A stretch of 64,000 nucleotides of DNA. Origin: Shinisaurus crocodilurus (taxonomy: Eukaryota > Chordata > Lepidosauria > Squamata > Shinisauridae). Shown here piece by piece: positions 11,373 through 23,300 of this stretch. The notes beneath the pieces were generated by a model that was not told the DNA's origin, made no database searches, and saw only the letters and a list, made by a program, of their open reading frames with translations. Made by a program: the position numbers and the translations under genes. The stretch spans positions 163,486,886 through 163,550,885 of the forward strand of contig CM037879.1 in the NCBI GenBank assembly GCA_021292165.1, read 5' to 3'. The first letter of the stretch is position 1. Each line of letters begins with the position of its first letter.

Positions 11373-14300
11373 CTCCTCATGTGTAAACCAAGTGGGGGCT
11401 GGGAGGAAACAAAAGCCTCGGATGGAATGGGTGGTGCTTAGACGCCTAGAGAAGATGGCCTGGGGCTGTCATATGTAGATGGTTCGAGCCAGAAGTCATG
11501 AGTTCCCTTCCCCCTGCCTGGCCAGGTGAAGTTCAATTTGATTGGCTGAAGGCAGGAAAGCTACAGAAAGGGGGAGGGGGAAGAGCTATTTCCCCACGTG
11601 TAGCCTTTGTGTCTTTGTCTTAGTCTTTTTGGTAGCGTGCCTGCCCGGTTGGAGCCATGGCAGCACGCCAAAGAGGGGCCCAAGCCCTTGGGGGGGCCCT
11701 CAGGAACCAACCCCAGGCAGCTCCTGGTAAAATTAGCTGGATTGAGGGCTCTAGTAAAGGCAAGCCTTGTGGGAGTTTTACCCATCTTGGACCTGCGGGT
11801 AGATGGAGTAGTTCCTCCTCGGGCGGCAGGGCTGTGCTGGATTTAACCCTTGAAGAGAACACCCTCAGGTAACAGGTGTGTGCCTGAGAGATCTTAAGGA
11901 ATCAGGTTTTATTGTTTTGCAGCTTTACTGTGTACTAAAGTGTCTCTCTCTTTATTTTGTGTGCTTCTCTCATTTCCCCTAATCTTGTTGTTTAAATGCT
12001 ACCAGAATAAACCTTGTCCTGGTTTTACCCCACATGGTGTTTGTGGATTTGCTCTGCTTGGTTCAGTATCTAAGTCCAGGTTACAGAAATTGAAGGCGAG
12101 TCCCTAAACAGAGATTCAAGTAGGATTGCAGACAGCTGAGGCTGGCAATCTGGTATCTTGAGATCTCAGGGGGTCTTGGTTCCTTTGGGGTAGGTAAGGG
12201 TGGGGTGGTGGCGGGCCAGCCAGCCCCCCTTCCTCCACATAAGTAAATCGAAAAAGCCTGTTAGATAAGAAGAGGGAGATAAGAAGGAAATAAGCCAATG
12301 TTTGTTAATGAGAAAAGGTAGAAAAACCACAGACAAGAAAAGGTTCCATTAAGAAGAAGAATGCTCCCAAATTCTGCTAACAGACACTGAGGAGATGTTC
12401 ATTCTGTGATGATAAAGAAAGAACTGGCTTCTCCTCCTTTACCCTCAGGTCATGAAAGAAAGACTGGAAAGAAAATTTCTATAGTTGAGTGGAGGGGTGA
12501 GCACCCTCCACTCCCAAGAAAAGCTTTGAAAGAACCTGCAGCTGGCCTGTGTGTATGCAGTTCCCAATCAGTCAGTCAGGCGATCACTCGTGACCGAGTA
12601 AGATTGTCTTCCAGGGTAAAAAAAAAAGAAAGAAAAAAAAAGAAAAGGAAATTTACAAAAAGGAGATTTTAAAAGGAGGAAAATTCTAAAGAAAATTGTG
12701 TAGACTCTAGCGATGGGTCCGTAAGTGACTGTGGAGGCCAATTCTAGAGCCACACAGCTTCCCACAGTGAGGACACAGGTTACCAGATGGAAGATGGTCT
12801 TGTAAAGGATTCATTTGACGTGCTTTTCGCTTAGCACGTTTCTCCCTTTCACCTTGCACTCGAGCTTCTTCAAAGTCCATAGAACCTTTGTGAAAGGCCA
12901 ACCTCCAGTTAGATCGTTCATGGGCCAGAGCTTCCCAGTTTTTGATGTTCATATTGCATTTTTTTAGATTAGCCTTAAGAACATCTTTAAACCTCTTATA
13001 TTGACCACCGGTAATCCGCTTTCCATCCTTGAGTTGGGAATAAAGTAACTGCTTTCCCAATACACAGAGCTTGTGTGGGTCAATTGACCATAATAAATTA
13101 TCAAATCAAATACACAGAGCTGCCCCATGCCCCAAGACATTTTGCTGTCTGAGGCAAAGGACAAGATAGCACCTCTCCCAATTCCATGTACAGAAGCTAG
13201 CCAGACTAGCAACTGAATCTTATTTCAACACTGGAGACAAAACTTCCACCTCACCTGAGAGCAGCAAGAGGCTGATCAGGGGTGTGTGCAGGGCAGACTG
13301 TATGGCATACACAGCTCTGTTTTCGAACACCTTGCCACTGCTCCATGCCCCTAAGAATGTGCCACCTGAGGCAGCTGCCTCATTGTGTATAACGGTAGGG
13401 CTGGCCCTGCCAATGGAGGACTACAGAAAGAAGAACCAAACATTCTCCTATGCAGCCTCTGTACTGTTCCACTTATGGACCTGTGCCTTTGCTGGCCAAA
13501 GGGCTGGAACATTCTAGAAAGCTCAAGCTGAGATGCATGTCAAAGGAGTGTCAAGTCAGGCTTTCCCCCTCTGCTCTCCGAGCTGATCTCCAAGCAAAGG
13601 CTCAGGAACCAGCACTGATGGGTACCCACAAGGTAAGAAATGGCAGCATGGCTCTCCCAGCCCAGCCTCTTGTCCTGCGGGTGTCTCTTCCAGTCAACTT
13701 CTTGAGTCAGGGTGAGGATGGGGGCAGACTTTTCCCAGCTTAGGTAAGGGGGTGGTAACAATGTGATGTCTGGGAGGGGTATGGACTCCAAGCAACATAG
13801 ATCAAGGGGAATCCAGCCCTCAAGCTCAAGACATTGGCCGTTCCTGCATTAGAGAAATACGTAGATGACTAGGATGGGGTGCAGGTGTGGGGGGAATGAG
13901 CTGACAGAAATGCCTTTTTGCATGCCTTCATCCTGCCTGAAGTCAGACTTCAGTGACGAGGATGTCCATGAAAGAACCTGGATGTTGAGTCAAATACATA
14001 AATGGTTTGTTTGCTTCCTTCTTTTTTTTTAATCCTACCCTTCCAAGAAGCTCAGGGTAGCATACAAGGTTTTCCCTCACAACAACCCTGTGAGGTAGAT
14101 TACGCTGATAGAAAGAGAGAGAATGGCTTGCCCAAAGCCACCCAGTAAGTTTCAAGGCTAGAGGGGAGGGGTTGAACCTGGGTCTTCCCTGTCTTAGTCC
14201 AGCACCGCAAATCCCATCTTCGAGATCCAAATCTACAAGGGAATGTCAAGCTATATGCAGTGAAGTAAGTTCTTATGATCTGTGGAGGTGCACTCTGAAC

Positions 14301-17300
14301 TCAGTCTCTTCTGTAGTGTCTGAAGTTGAACACTTCATCTGAAAGCCAAGGTTAAACAGACCATGGGTTGTTTAACTCTCACATAACCCATGGTCCTTGG
14401 ATTTGGCCGACACAACAAGCCATGGTTGCAGCTTGAATATTCAGGATAGCAACTGCAGGTGCTGCGTCTCATCATGGCTTAAATAAGCCATGATGAGCCA
14501 TGCTGGTCGTGGGAAACCAATCAGTGATTAATGCAGTGGTCAGGCAGATGTCCCCCACCGTTAAGCATTGTAATTTCAGCGAGGTACTGCTTTGATTAAA
14601 TTTAGCCCATCCTGAGTCAACCCTATTGAAATTCTTATAGAATCATAGAATAGTAGAGTTGGAAGGGGCCTATAAGGCCATTGAGTCCAACCCCCTGCTC
14701 AATGCAGGAATTCAAGCCAAAGCATCCCTGACAGATGGCTGTCTAGCTGCACCTTGAATGCCTCCAGTGTGGGAGAGCCTACGATCTACCTAGGTAGTTG
14801 GTTCCATTGTTGTATTGCTCTAACAGTCAGGAAATTTTTCCTGATGTCCAGGCGGAATCTGGCTTCCTGTAACTTGAGTCCATTATTCCGTGTCCTGCAA
14901 TCTGGGATGATGGAGAAGAGATCCTGGCCCTCCTCTGTGTGACAACCTTTCAAGTACCTGAAGAGTGCTATCATATCTCCCCTCAGTCTCCTCTTCTGAA
15001 GGCTAAACATGCCCAGTTCTTTCAGTCTTGGAGCTTGGAATTGTGGTAGATCACAAACTAAATATGAGCCAGCAATGTGATGTGGCTGCAAAGAAGGCAA
15101 ATGCTATTTTGGGCTGCATTAATAGAAGTATAGCTTCCAAATCGCGTGAAGTGATAATTCCCCTTTAGTCAACACTGGTTAGGCCTCATCTTGAGTACTG
15201 CGTCCAGTTCTGGGCACCACACTTTAAGAAGGACGTAGACAAACTGGAGAGGGTTCAGAGGAGGGCAACAAGGATGATAAAGGGACTAGAAACAAGGCCC
15301 TATGAGGAGAGACTGAAAGAACTGGGCATGTTTAGCCTTCAGAAGAGGAGACTGAGGGGAGATATGATCGCACTCTTCCAGTACTTGAAGGGATGTCACA
15401 GAGAGGAGGGCCAGGATCTCTTCTCGATCATCTCAGTTTGCAGGACACGGAATAATGGGCTCAAGTTACAGGAACCCAGATTCCATCTAAACATCAGGAA
15501 AAATTTCCTGACTGTCAGAGCAATAAGACAATGGAACCAACTACCTAGGGAGGTGGTGGGCTCTCCCAGTCTGGAGGCATTCAAGGTGCAGCTGGACAGC
15601 CATCTGTCAGGGATGCTTTGACCTGGATTCCTGCATTGAGCAGGGGGTTGGACTCAATGGCCTTGTAGGACCCTTCCAACTCTACTTTTCTATGATTCTA
15701 TGAGTCTCTCCTCATAGGGTTTTGTTTCCAGTCCCCTTATCATCTTTGTTGCCCTTCTCTGAACCTCTGTCTGCTTTTGATCAGAGTTTTCTCCCTGTCT
15801 TTTGTCTGCTTTGTCTAAGTTGGACCCTTTGTTCCCTTTGTTGAAACCCTTTAAGAACCCAGGCCTCCCGAGTCTCAATCTGGCACGATATGCTCCTGGT
15901 GCGTGCATGCTCCCTAGTTCCTGGCCTTCCCAAGGTTCTGATACCATACGTTTTGGTTGCATGACAAGCCCAGTTTTTTCCCTGGCTGTGTCTGCTAGCT
16001 CTTGTTCCCTTTGCTGAAATCACTTTAAGCCACAGAACCTGGAGTTCTGTCTGAGAGCCTTTTGAACCCTCTTTCCCATAACATCCTTCTGGCCATCTAG
16101 GTCCTCATTCTAGCTGAAGCTAATTCCACACCCTCCCTTGCACCATTCAAACCCTGTGCATGGATGTCCCTACAGTACTCACTTTGTTTTCTGCCTTGTG
16201 TCCTGAGTATGTGGGCTTAGTGTTGGATTATGAATCAAGCATGAGCTTGCTTAAAGGTTTTTCCTTTCAGTAAAACTTAGCAGCAGGCAATTCAGCATTG
16301 CAATGCTGAATGTCTTTGGAACAGGTGTTCCTCGTTCCCATATCTAGATGGAGATGGGTGTTGGAGAAAGTGGGTGTTATGATATGACAGTTGCTATGCT
16401 GTCATATGCCTGTCTTAATTCCCATTGGCTCTCAAGCACAGCTGGGTGTGTATGTTTGCTGTGCTTGCTTCTTCTTCGTCTTTTTTTTTCTTCTTCTTCT
16501 AATTTGGATGTATGTTATGTGATGTTCTCAGAACTGTATTTTGTAGTGTATAATTGTTTTATGAAAGTAATAAAACAATTAGAATAGGAAAGCTTCTGTT
16601 TCCTGATTGCTACAACAGAGCAGGAGAACTAAAAGTTGGACTGTGGCAGAATTGGATCTGTGTTTGCTGGAAGCTAAAGCAAGGTTGCAGTTAGCAGGCA
16701 CACAGGTGTACCACAGGACTTTGGGCTGGCATGTAAATGCCAACAGTGGGTTATGGGCCCAGGATTTGCCAGGACTGCCAGTTTTGCCAGTTTTGCCAGG
16801 ATTTACCAGGACTGGACCAGGTCAGAAGAGCCAGGCTGGACTCTGTTTCGTGAGTCAGCTGAACGGTTCTATCTGCTGCTGTGTTTTTGGCTGCTGTTCT
16901 CGGAGGCTGTAATCTGAGAAGCTGGCTGATAAGGAGAAAGGCGAACCGTCCGAAGTAACAGAAGAAGCGGGTGAGTTACTGGACTTTTCTCCAGCTAAAG
17001 AAGAGGAAACAGAAAGCATTCCCATAGGAGGGGGAGAAGGGGACGTGGATTCTTTAGAAGACGAGCCAGTGGTTCCCTCCCCAGTTCCTATAGCCATGGC
17101 TGTACAGGGAATGCAAATGCCTCTGTTTGAGAAACTGTCAGACCTGAACTTTTCATTATGGTCATTTAAAATGGAAATGTATTTGACACAAGCCCAGTTA
17201 TGGACTACAATATCTGAGCCCCCACTGCAATATGGGGATGAAGGATATGATCTCTGGCTAGAAAGAAATTCTAGAGCGAAGGCAGCAATTGTCTTATCTG

Positions 17301-20300
17301 TGGAAGATTCTCAGATTAGTTATCTGAGAAACTTGGAAACAGCCCGTGACTATTGGAGAGCTCTTGAAAGGATTCATCAAAGAGCCACAGCCGGTAGCCG
17401 TGTACTCCTCCTACGGCAATTGTATAACACAAAGCTGCAACCAGGAGGGAATCTGCCTGACCATATTAAAACCATGCTGGATCTCTTTGAGAAGTTAAGA
17501 GTCTGGGGAATGGAGATTGATCCCATAAACAGGATATACACTTTGCTTTCATCTTTGGATAATTCTTTTGATGTTATAATCCAGATTTTGGAAAGTCAAG
17601 ATGAACAATTATTGACTATGGATTATGTGACTGGATCCTTACTACAGGAATATCACAGGAGACAATTTGGAATGTCTAACACCAATTCTACTGCTGAGGG
17701 GGTTGTTAAAGTCAGTCAGCCTAAGTCTCAGCAAAAGGCTGGAAATAATGGTGGTGTTGTATCTGCTTTGAAAGTTAAGAGATGCTATAATTGTGGATCT
17801 CCCTCCCACTTGCAGAAGGATTGTACTCAGAAGAACAAGAAGAAGAAACCATCTGGACACTTTAAGAGTAAACAGAGTTATTCTTCTGGGGGAGGGGATG
17901 TAAAACTTGTGCAAGGTTTTGTTGCTAGAGTTGAAAAGAATATGGCTTCTTGGTATCTTAACTCAGGGGCCAGTCGTCATATGTCTTACCAAAAGTCTTT
18001 ATTTGATGGTGTGTCACTGAAATCTGTAAAGTACTCTGTATCTCTTGCAAATGGTGAATCCATAGAGATTGCAGGGGAAGGTGAGGTGTGTTTTCCAAGT
18101 CTTGGAAGTGAACCACAAAAGGTTTATTTTGTCCCTGATTTAGATTCAAATCTCTTGAGTGTTTCACAATTAACAAAAACTGGTTTTCAAGTGTCTTTCA
18201 CAGATTCCATGTGCTATATCAAATGTGCAGGGAAAGTGTGTGCACAAGGGGAATTACAAAATTCATTGTACATACTAGATGCATTTGAAAAAGATTGTGC
18301 AATTGCTGCTAAAGCTGAGGCTGAAGCAAAAGTGTTTAACTGCAAGAAACATGACAATTGTGTACACTTATTCCACAGGAGGATGGGACATGCTAGTTTT
18401 AGCTCAATTGCAAAACTACCTGAGTTATCTGAGGGTGTAACTTTGAAACCATGTTTTGAATATGTAGAATGCACTGTTTGCAGTCAAACCAAATCACACA
18501 GAGCTGAAATCCCAAAGCATAGTGATAGAGTATCAAAAAGAATTTTTGAACTCTTACATGCAGATTTATGTGGACCATTTGAATCCAGTCATGGGGGGAA
18601 TAGATATTTTCTATCAATAGTGGATGATTTCAGTCGCTTTGGATTTATTTTTCTTTTAAAAAGAAAGAGTGATACATTTGAACAGTTTAAAAATTTTGTA
18701 CAATGGGCTGAAAATAGGTACAACAAACCCATAGCCACCCTAAGAACAGACAGGGGAGGTGAGTTCCTCAGTACTCAATTTAAAGGGTTTCTGGAAAAGA
18801 AAGGTATTCAGCATGAGCTGACAGCACCTTCTTCTCCTTTTCAAAATGGAGTAGCAGAAAGAAGAAACCGTACACTTCAAAACATGTTACGTGCTCAAAT
18901 GAAAGAATCTGGTTTTAGTTCTTCTTTTTGGGGTGAATCTCTAGTAACATCCAATTATTTGGTAAACAGATTGCATTGTTCTGTGTCTGGAAAAACTCCT
19001 TATGAGTTATTTCATGGAAGAAAGCCAAAATTGGCTCACATCAGAGTTTTTGGGTGTAAGTGTTTTGTCCATGTGCAGAGTGAAAAGCAAACAAAGCTGT
19101 CTCAAAGAAGCTTTGAATGCAAATTCCTTGGCTATGATGCACACTCAAAAGCTTACAGGTGTTGGTCTCCAAGTCACAATGGTGTTGTTGTGAGCAGAGA
19201 TGTTATATTCCATGAACATACACAGGAAGAAAACAAACAATTTGGTGGTTTGCCATTTCAGGAGGAGTCTGATACACAGAACCAGGCTTCTGTGTCAGAT
19301 TCAGATGAAAATGAACCTAAGATAGAGGGACAGTCAGAGGCTGCTGATGAACAACCTCTAAGACGTTCAGGAAGGGAAAGAAAAACCCCAATCAGGTATC
19401 AGGATGAATTTCAGAGCAAACATGTGGTTCATAGAGCATTAAAAATGGTGTTTGAACCAGAACGTTTTCAAGAAATTAGAAACATGGAACCAGAAATGCA
19501 AAAACATTGGCTTGATGCTATGGAGGAAGAAATAGAATCAATGCACACAAATGACACGTGGGAACTTGTTCCTTTGCCCGCAGATAGAAAACCCATAACA
19601 TGTAGATGGGTATTTAAACTGAAACAAAATGAAAATGGTCAAATAGAAAGGTACAAAGCTAGATTAGTAGCAAGAGGTTTTTCACAAAGACACAACATTG
19701 ACTATGACACAGTGTATGCTCCCACAACCAAATATTCCAGTGTGAGATTGCTATTGAAGCTTGCTGCAGAGGAACAACTTTGTGTTTCTCATTTTGATGT
19801 CAAAACAGCTTTTCTGTATGGGCATCTAGAAGAAGAAATTTACATGCAACAACCTGAAGGGTTTGTAACAGAACCAGGGTTAGTATGCAAGCTCAAACGC
19901 TCAATTTATGGATTGAAACAAGCTGCCAGATGCTGGAACAAAAAGTTACCGTAGACACTGTTTTGACAGGTATAGGTTTCAAACAGAGCAAGGCAGACCA
20001 TTGTCTATACACATGTCACACTGAATCAGGTTTCATGGGTTTACTGGTTTATGTGGATGATTTACTTCTAATCTCCCAGTCTGAAGCTCAGAAAAATGCA
20101 TTTGCAAACAAATTGCAATCACATTTTGAAATAAAAGATCTGGGGCATGTAAAGAATTATTTAGGCATGCAGATAACCAGAAATATTGATGGATCTTTTT
20201 CAATTAGTCAGACTGGGAAAATCAAGAAACTGCTAGAAACACATAACATGGAAAACTGCAATCCAGTTTCCACTCCAATGACAACAGAATACTTGAAACA

Positions 20301-23300
20301 CACAGATGACTCTGTATTTGAGGATGTAAATAAATATCAGAGTGTCATGGGAAGTCTGCTATACTTATCAAATGTCAGCAGACCAGATATAACAAATGCT
20401 GTGAACATTCTCAGCAGGAAAGTACAAAAGCCTGCTAATAGTGATTGGGCAGCTTTAAAACGTGTATTAAGGTATCTCAAAGGTTCTATGGAGTATAAAC
20501 TGCATCTGTCAACACAAAACAAAGGTGGTTTTCTTGTGTACACTGATGCAAATTGGGCATCTGAAATGGACAGGAAGTCCACATCTGGCACAGTATTTTT
20601 ATACAACCAATCCTTGATTGACTGGTACTCAAGAAAACAAAGTTGTGTTGCAGTTTCCAGTTGTGAAGCAGAATTCATAAGCTTGTCTTTAGCCTGCAAT
20701 GAAATTGAATGGTTTAAACAGTTATTTACTGATTTAAAGATAAACATTCAAACTCCAGTAACAATTTATGAGGACAACCAAAGTTGTATCAGTATGGCTA
20801 TTTCAGAAAAGAGTAGGCCTAAAACAAAACACATTGATGTCAGATATTCACATGTGAAAGACTGTATACAAAAGGGTTGTGTAATACTTACATATTGTGG
20901 TACTGAACACATGCTAGCAGATGTTCTAACAAAACCTCTAGCATGTGAGAAACACAGAAAATTGATTGCTGAGTTGGGTGTTACTGAAGAGTAAAACAAT
21001 TAAGCAAGAGGAGGAGTGTTGGATTATGAATCAAGCATGAGCTTGCTTAAAGGTTTTTCCTTTCAGTAAAACTTAGCAGCAGGCAATTCAGCATTGCAAT
21101 GCTGAAGGTCTTTGGAACAGGTGTTCCTCGTTCCCATATCTAGATGGAGATGGGTGTTGGAGAAAGTGGGTGTTATGATATGACAGTTGCTATGCTGTCA
21201 TATGCCTGTCTTAATTCCCATTGGCTCTCAAGCACAGCTGGGTGTGTATGTTTGCTGTGCTTGCTTCTTCGCTGTTGCTTGCCTTTTCTTCTTCTTCTAA
21301 TTTGGATGTATGTTATGTGATGTTCTCAGAACTGTATTTTGTAGTGTATAATTGTTTTATGAAAGTAATAAAACAATTAGAATAGGAAAGCTTCTGTTTC
21401 CTGATTGCTACAACAGAGCAGGAGAACTAAAAGTTGGACTGTGGCAGAATTGGATCTGTGTTTGCTGGAAGCTAAAGCAAGGTTGCAGTTAGCAGGCACA
21501 CAGGTGTACCACAGGACTTTGGGCTGGCATGTAAATGCCAACACTTAGTATGCTCTTGTTTGTTTGTGGTATATGAACAAATTAATTCCATCCTGGAGTT
21601 CATAGAGTGCCTCTTACAGACCAGCTAATTCCCTAAAAGTAATTATTGTGTATATTTTTGGATTATCATGTGTTCAATTTAAGAACAACCACCCTGTTTT
21701 GGTAAGTGTGTGTGTGTATGTGTGTGTGTGTGTACGTGTGCACATACCTGTGCATCATTGGGACAAATCTACCAAGATGCAATATGACCAACATTAAGAG
21801 GTCCCTTAGATATGTGTATCTCTGAGTGTGTGTATATTCATGTCTGTATTCAGAAAGGACACTTGTTAACACATGCCTATTGATGGGAGAGCACAGTAGC
21901 AGCAGCAGACTTCACCCAAACAAACACACGCACACACAGGACTTGTTTCTAAGTATGTAGATGCTTTTTAAAAGTAAACAACAATAACATACAATTTCTC
22001 AGGTACTACAAGCTTGATGGTTACAGACTTTGTAAGTTCAGTTTCTGAAATGTTACTTATACTGTGAGGTAAGGAAAAACACACAGAACATGTCTCTCTT
22101 TGCTAAACCCTAGCAAGCGTAAGTTAAGTCTGTTAACTGTAGGACTAGCCTAACTTGTCAGAGAGAGAGAGAATGGAATTCTAACCTGTTGCTAGGCAAC
22201 ATCCAGCATTCCCTCCCATGATACCACTAAGTGGTTTGCTCCACTGAACCCTGCCCCCTGACTTCTCAGAGAAGCTTGGTTTCTGCCTTTGCCCTTTAAC
22301 TAGACTATAACAGTCTATCTTAACCCTTTACTGGGCAATCAACTTTTAAAAAACCCTCCCTGCAGAGTTGTCATCTACTCGTTGCATATTCGACCGACGT
22401 TGAAAGGTCCCTTAGACACGTGTATCTCTGAGTGTGTGTATGTTCATGCCTGTATTCAGAGAGGGCACTTGTTAACACATGCCTATAACCATTGATTACA
22501 ATTCGGTGTTAGATTGAGATAATAATTTTCACTGGACACCTCCAGGGAGAAGTAGCTAGCCATCTCATGGCAGCTTTTGATGTTTGGGCTTCCTAAGCTT
22601 CTGGACCAAATTCCATTATGCTACTTCTAGCAAACTTGCACTTACCGTAGTCCATGTGTAGTCATAGCCATCCACATTCATTATCGGCATGACATAGAAA
22701 TCAAGGTGCTCTAGAATTCTTGCCATTGATGCATCTCTGTCCCTCTGTAGGGACTGAACTGCCTACACAGAATGCAAGAACGAGGTTTAATGGGAAGCGC
22801 CTAATGAAAACGATGCCTTCACCACCTCTCTCCAAGCTACGATGTATGCTTTGGCCAGCCCCGTTTGAAAATGAATGTGTGCGGTATTCCACAGGCTGGA
22901 CTGGTAGGGTTGTTTGGGGAGAGATTACAGCTTATCTCCCCCCTCTCATTACTTTTCTCCTCTTCCCACGGCTGATGTCTGCACTTGTCATCCTTGGGCA
23001 GTCGCCAAGCACCCAGCACCCTGGCTGGCAGGGCCCACTGCTGACACTTGCTTTCAGCCTGCCTTAAAAAAAAAACTTTTCTGGCCCAGGGATCCAAGCA
23101 GTGCTGGGTGGCTGAGTCCAGCCGGAGGAGCCCATTTCATTTTTCCACAATGCCTTGAAGTGATACTATATCAGTGCTGTTTTCGGAAATTAAAATAGTG
23201 GCTAGACCCAACTGCCTGATGTTTCTCAGAGCACTGCTGCCACCGCCAGAGAAGACCATTAGGATTCACTGATGGACAAGGGGGACCACCAGAGGACATT

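Larger units (their letters stand above)
7524..12239 (+). mobile_element. Non-autonomous LTR retroelement (ERV-like), two LTRs and tRNA-Leu primer site
   Basis: Two 1.44-kb direct repeats (7524-8965, 10799-12239) begin TGTGGGAG and end CCTCCACA and are almost identical, so insertion was recent. Between them are 1.83 kb with no gag, protease, polymerase or env similarity in any frame. A 23-nt primer site adjoins the 5' LTR. No canonical polypurine tract precedes the 3' LTR. The 5-bp flanks (tactt, taagt) do not match, so a simple insertion cannot be shown. The internal region also holds an imperfect tandem duplication (about 9980-10155 and 10165-10345). Lies in CPB2 intron 7, antisense to the gene. 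It would need replication proteins from another element. Confidence 0.88.
16221..21543 (+). mobile_element. Ty1/copia LTR retrotransposon, nearly complete
   Basis: 5.3 kb: LTRs 16221-16745 (525 bp) and 21017-21543 (527 bp), TGTTGG...CCAACA, flanked by a perfect 5-bp duplication cttag (16216-16220, 21544-21548). Domain order gag, protease, integrase, reverse transcriptase, RNase H is the Ty1/copia order. The LTRs differ by about one substitution plus one short C/T-rich block near 16470-16490, so insertion is recent. It lies in CPB2 intron 7, antisense to the gene. Two features argue against autonomy: a frameshift near 19940 and Asn in place of the protease Asp. Confidence 0.96.

Noticed and set aside
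12240..12250. Target duplication of the ERV-like element as inverted tactt/aagta
   Set aside because: A duplication must be direct; the inverted match is probably chance.
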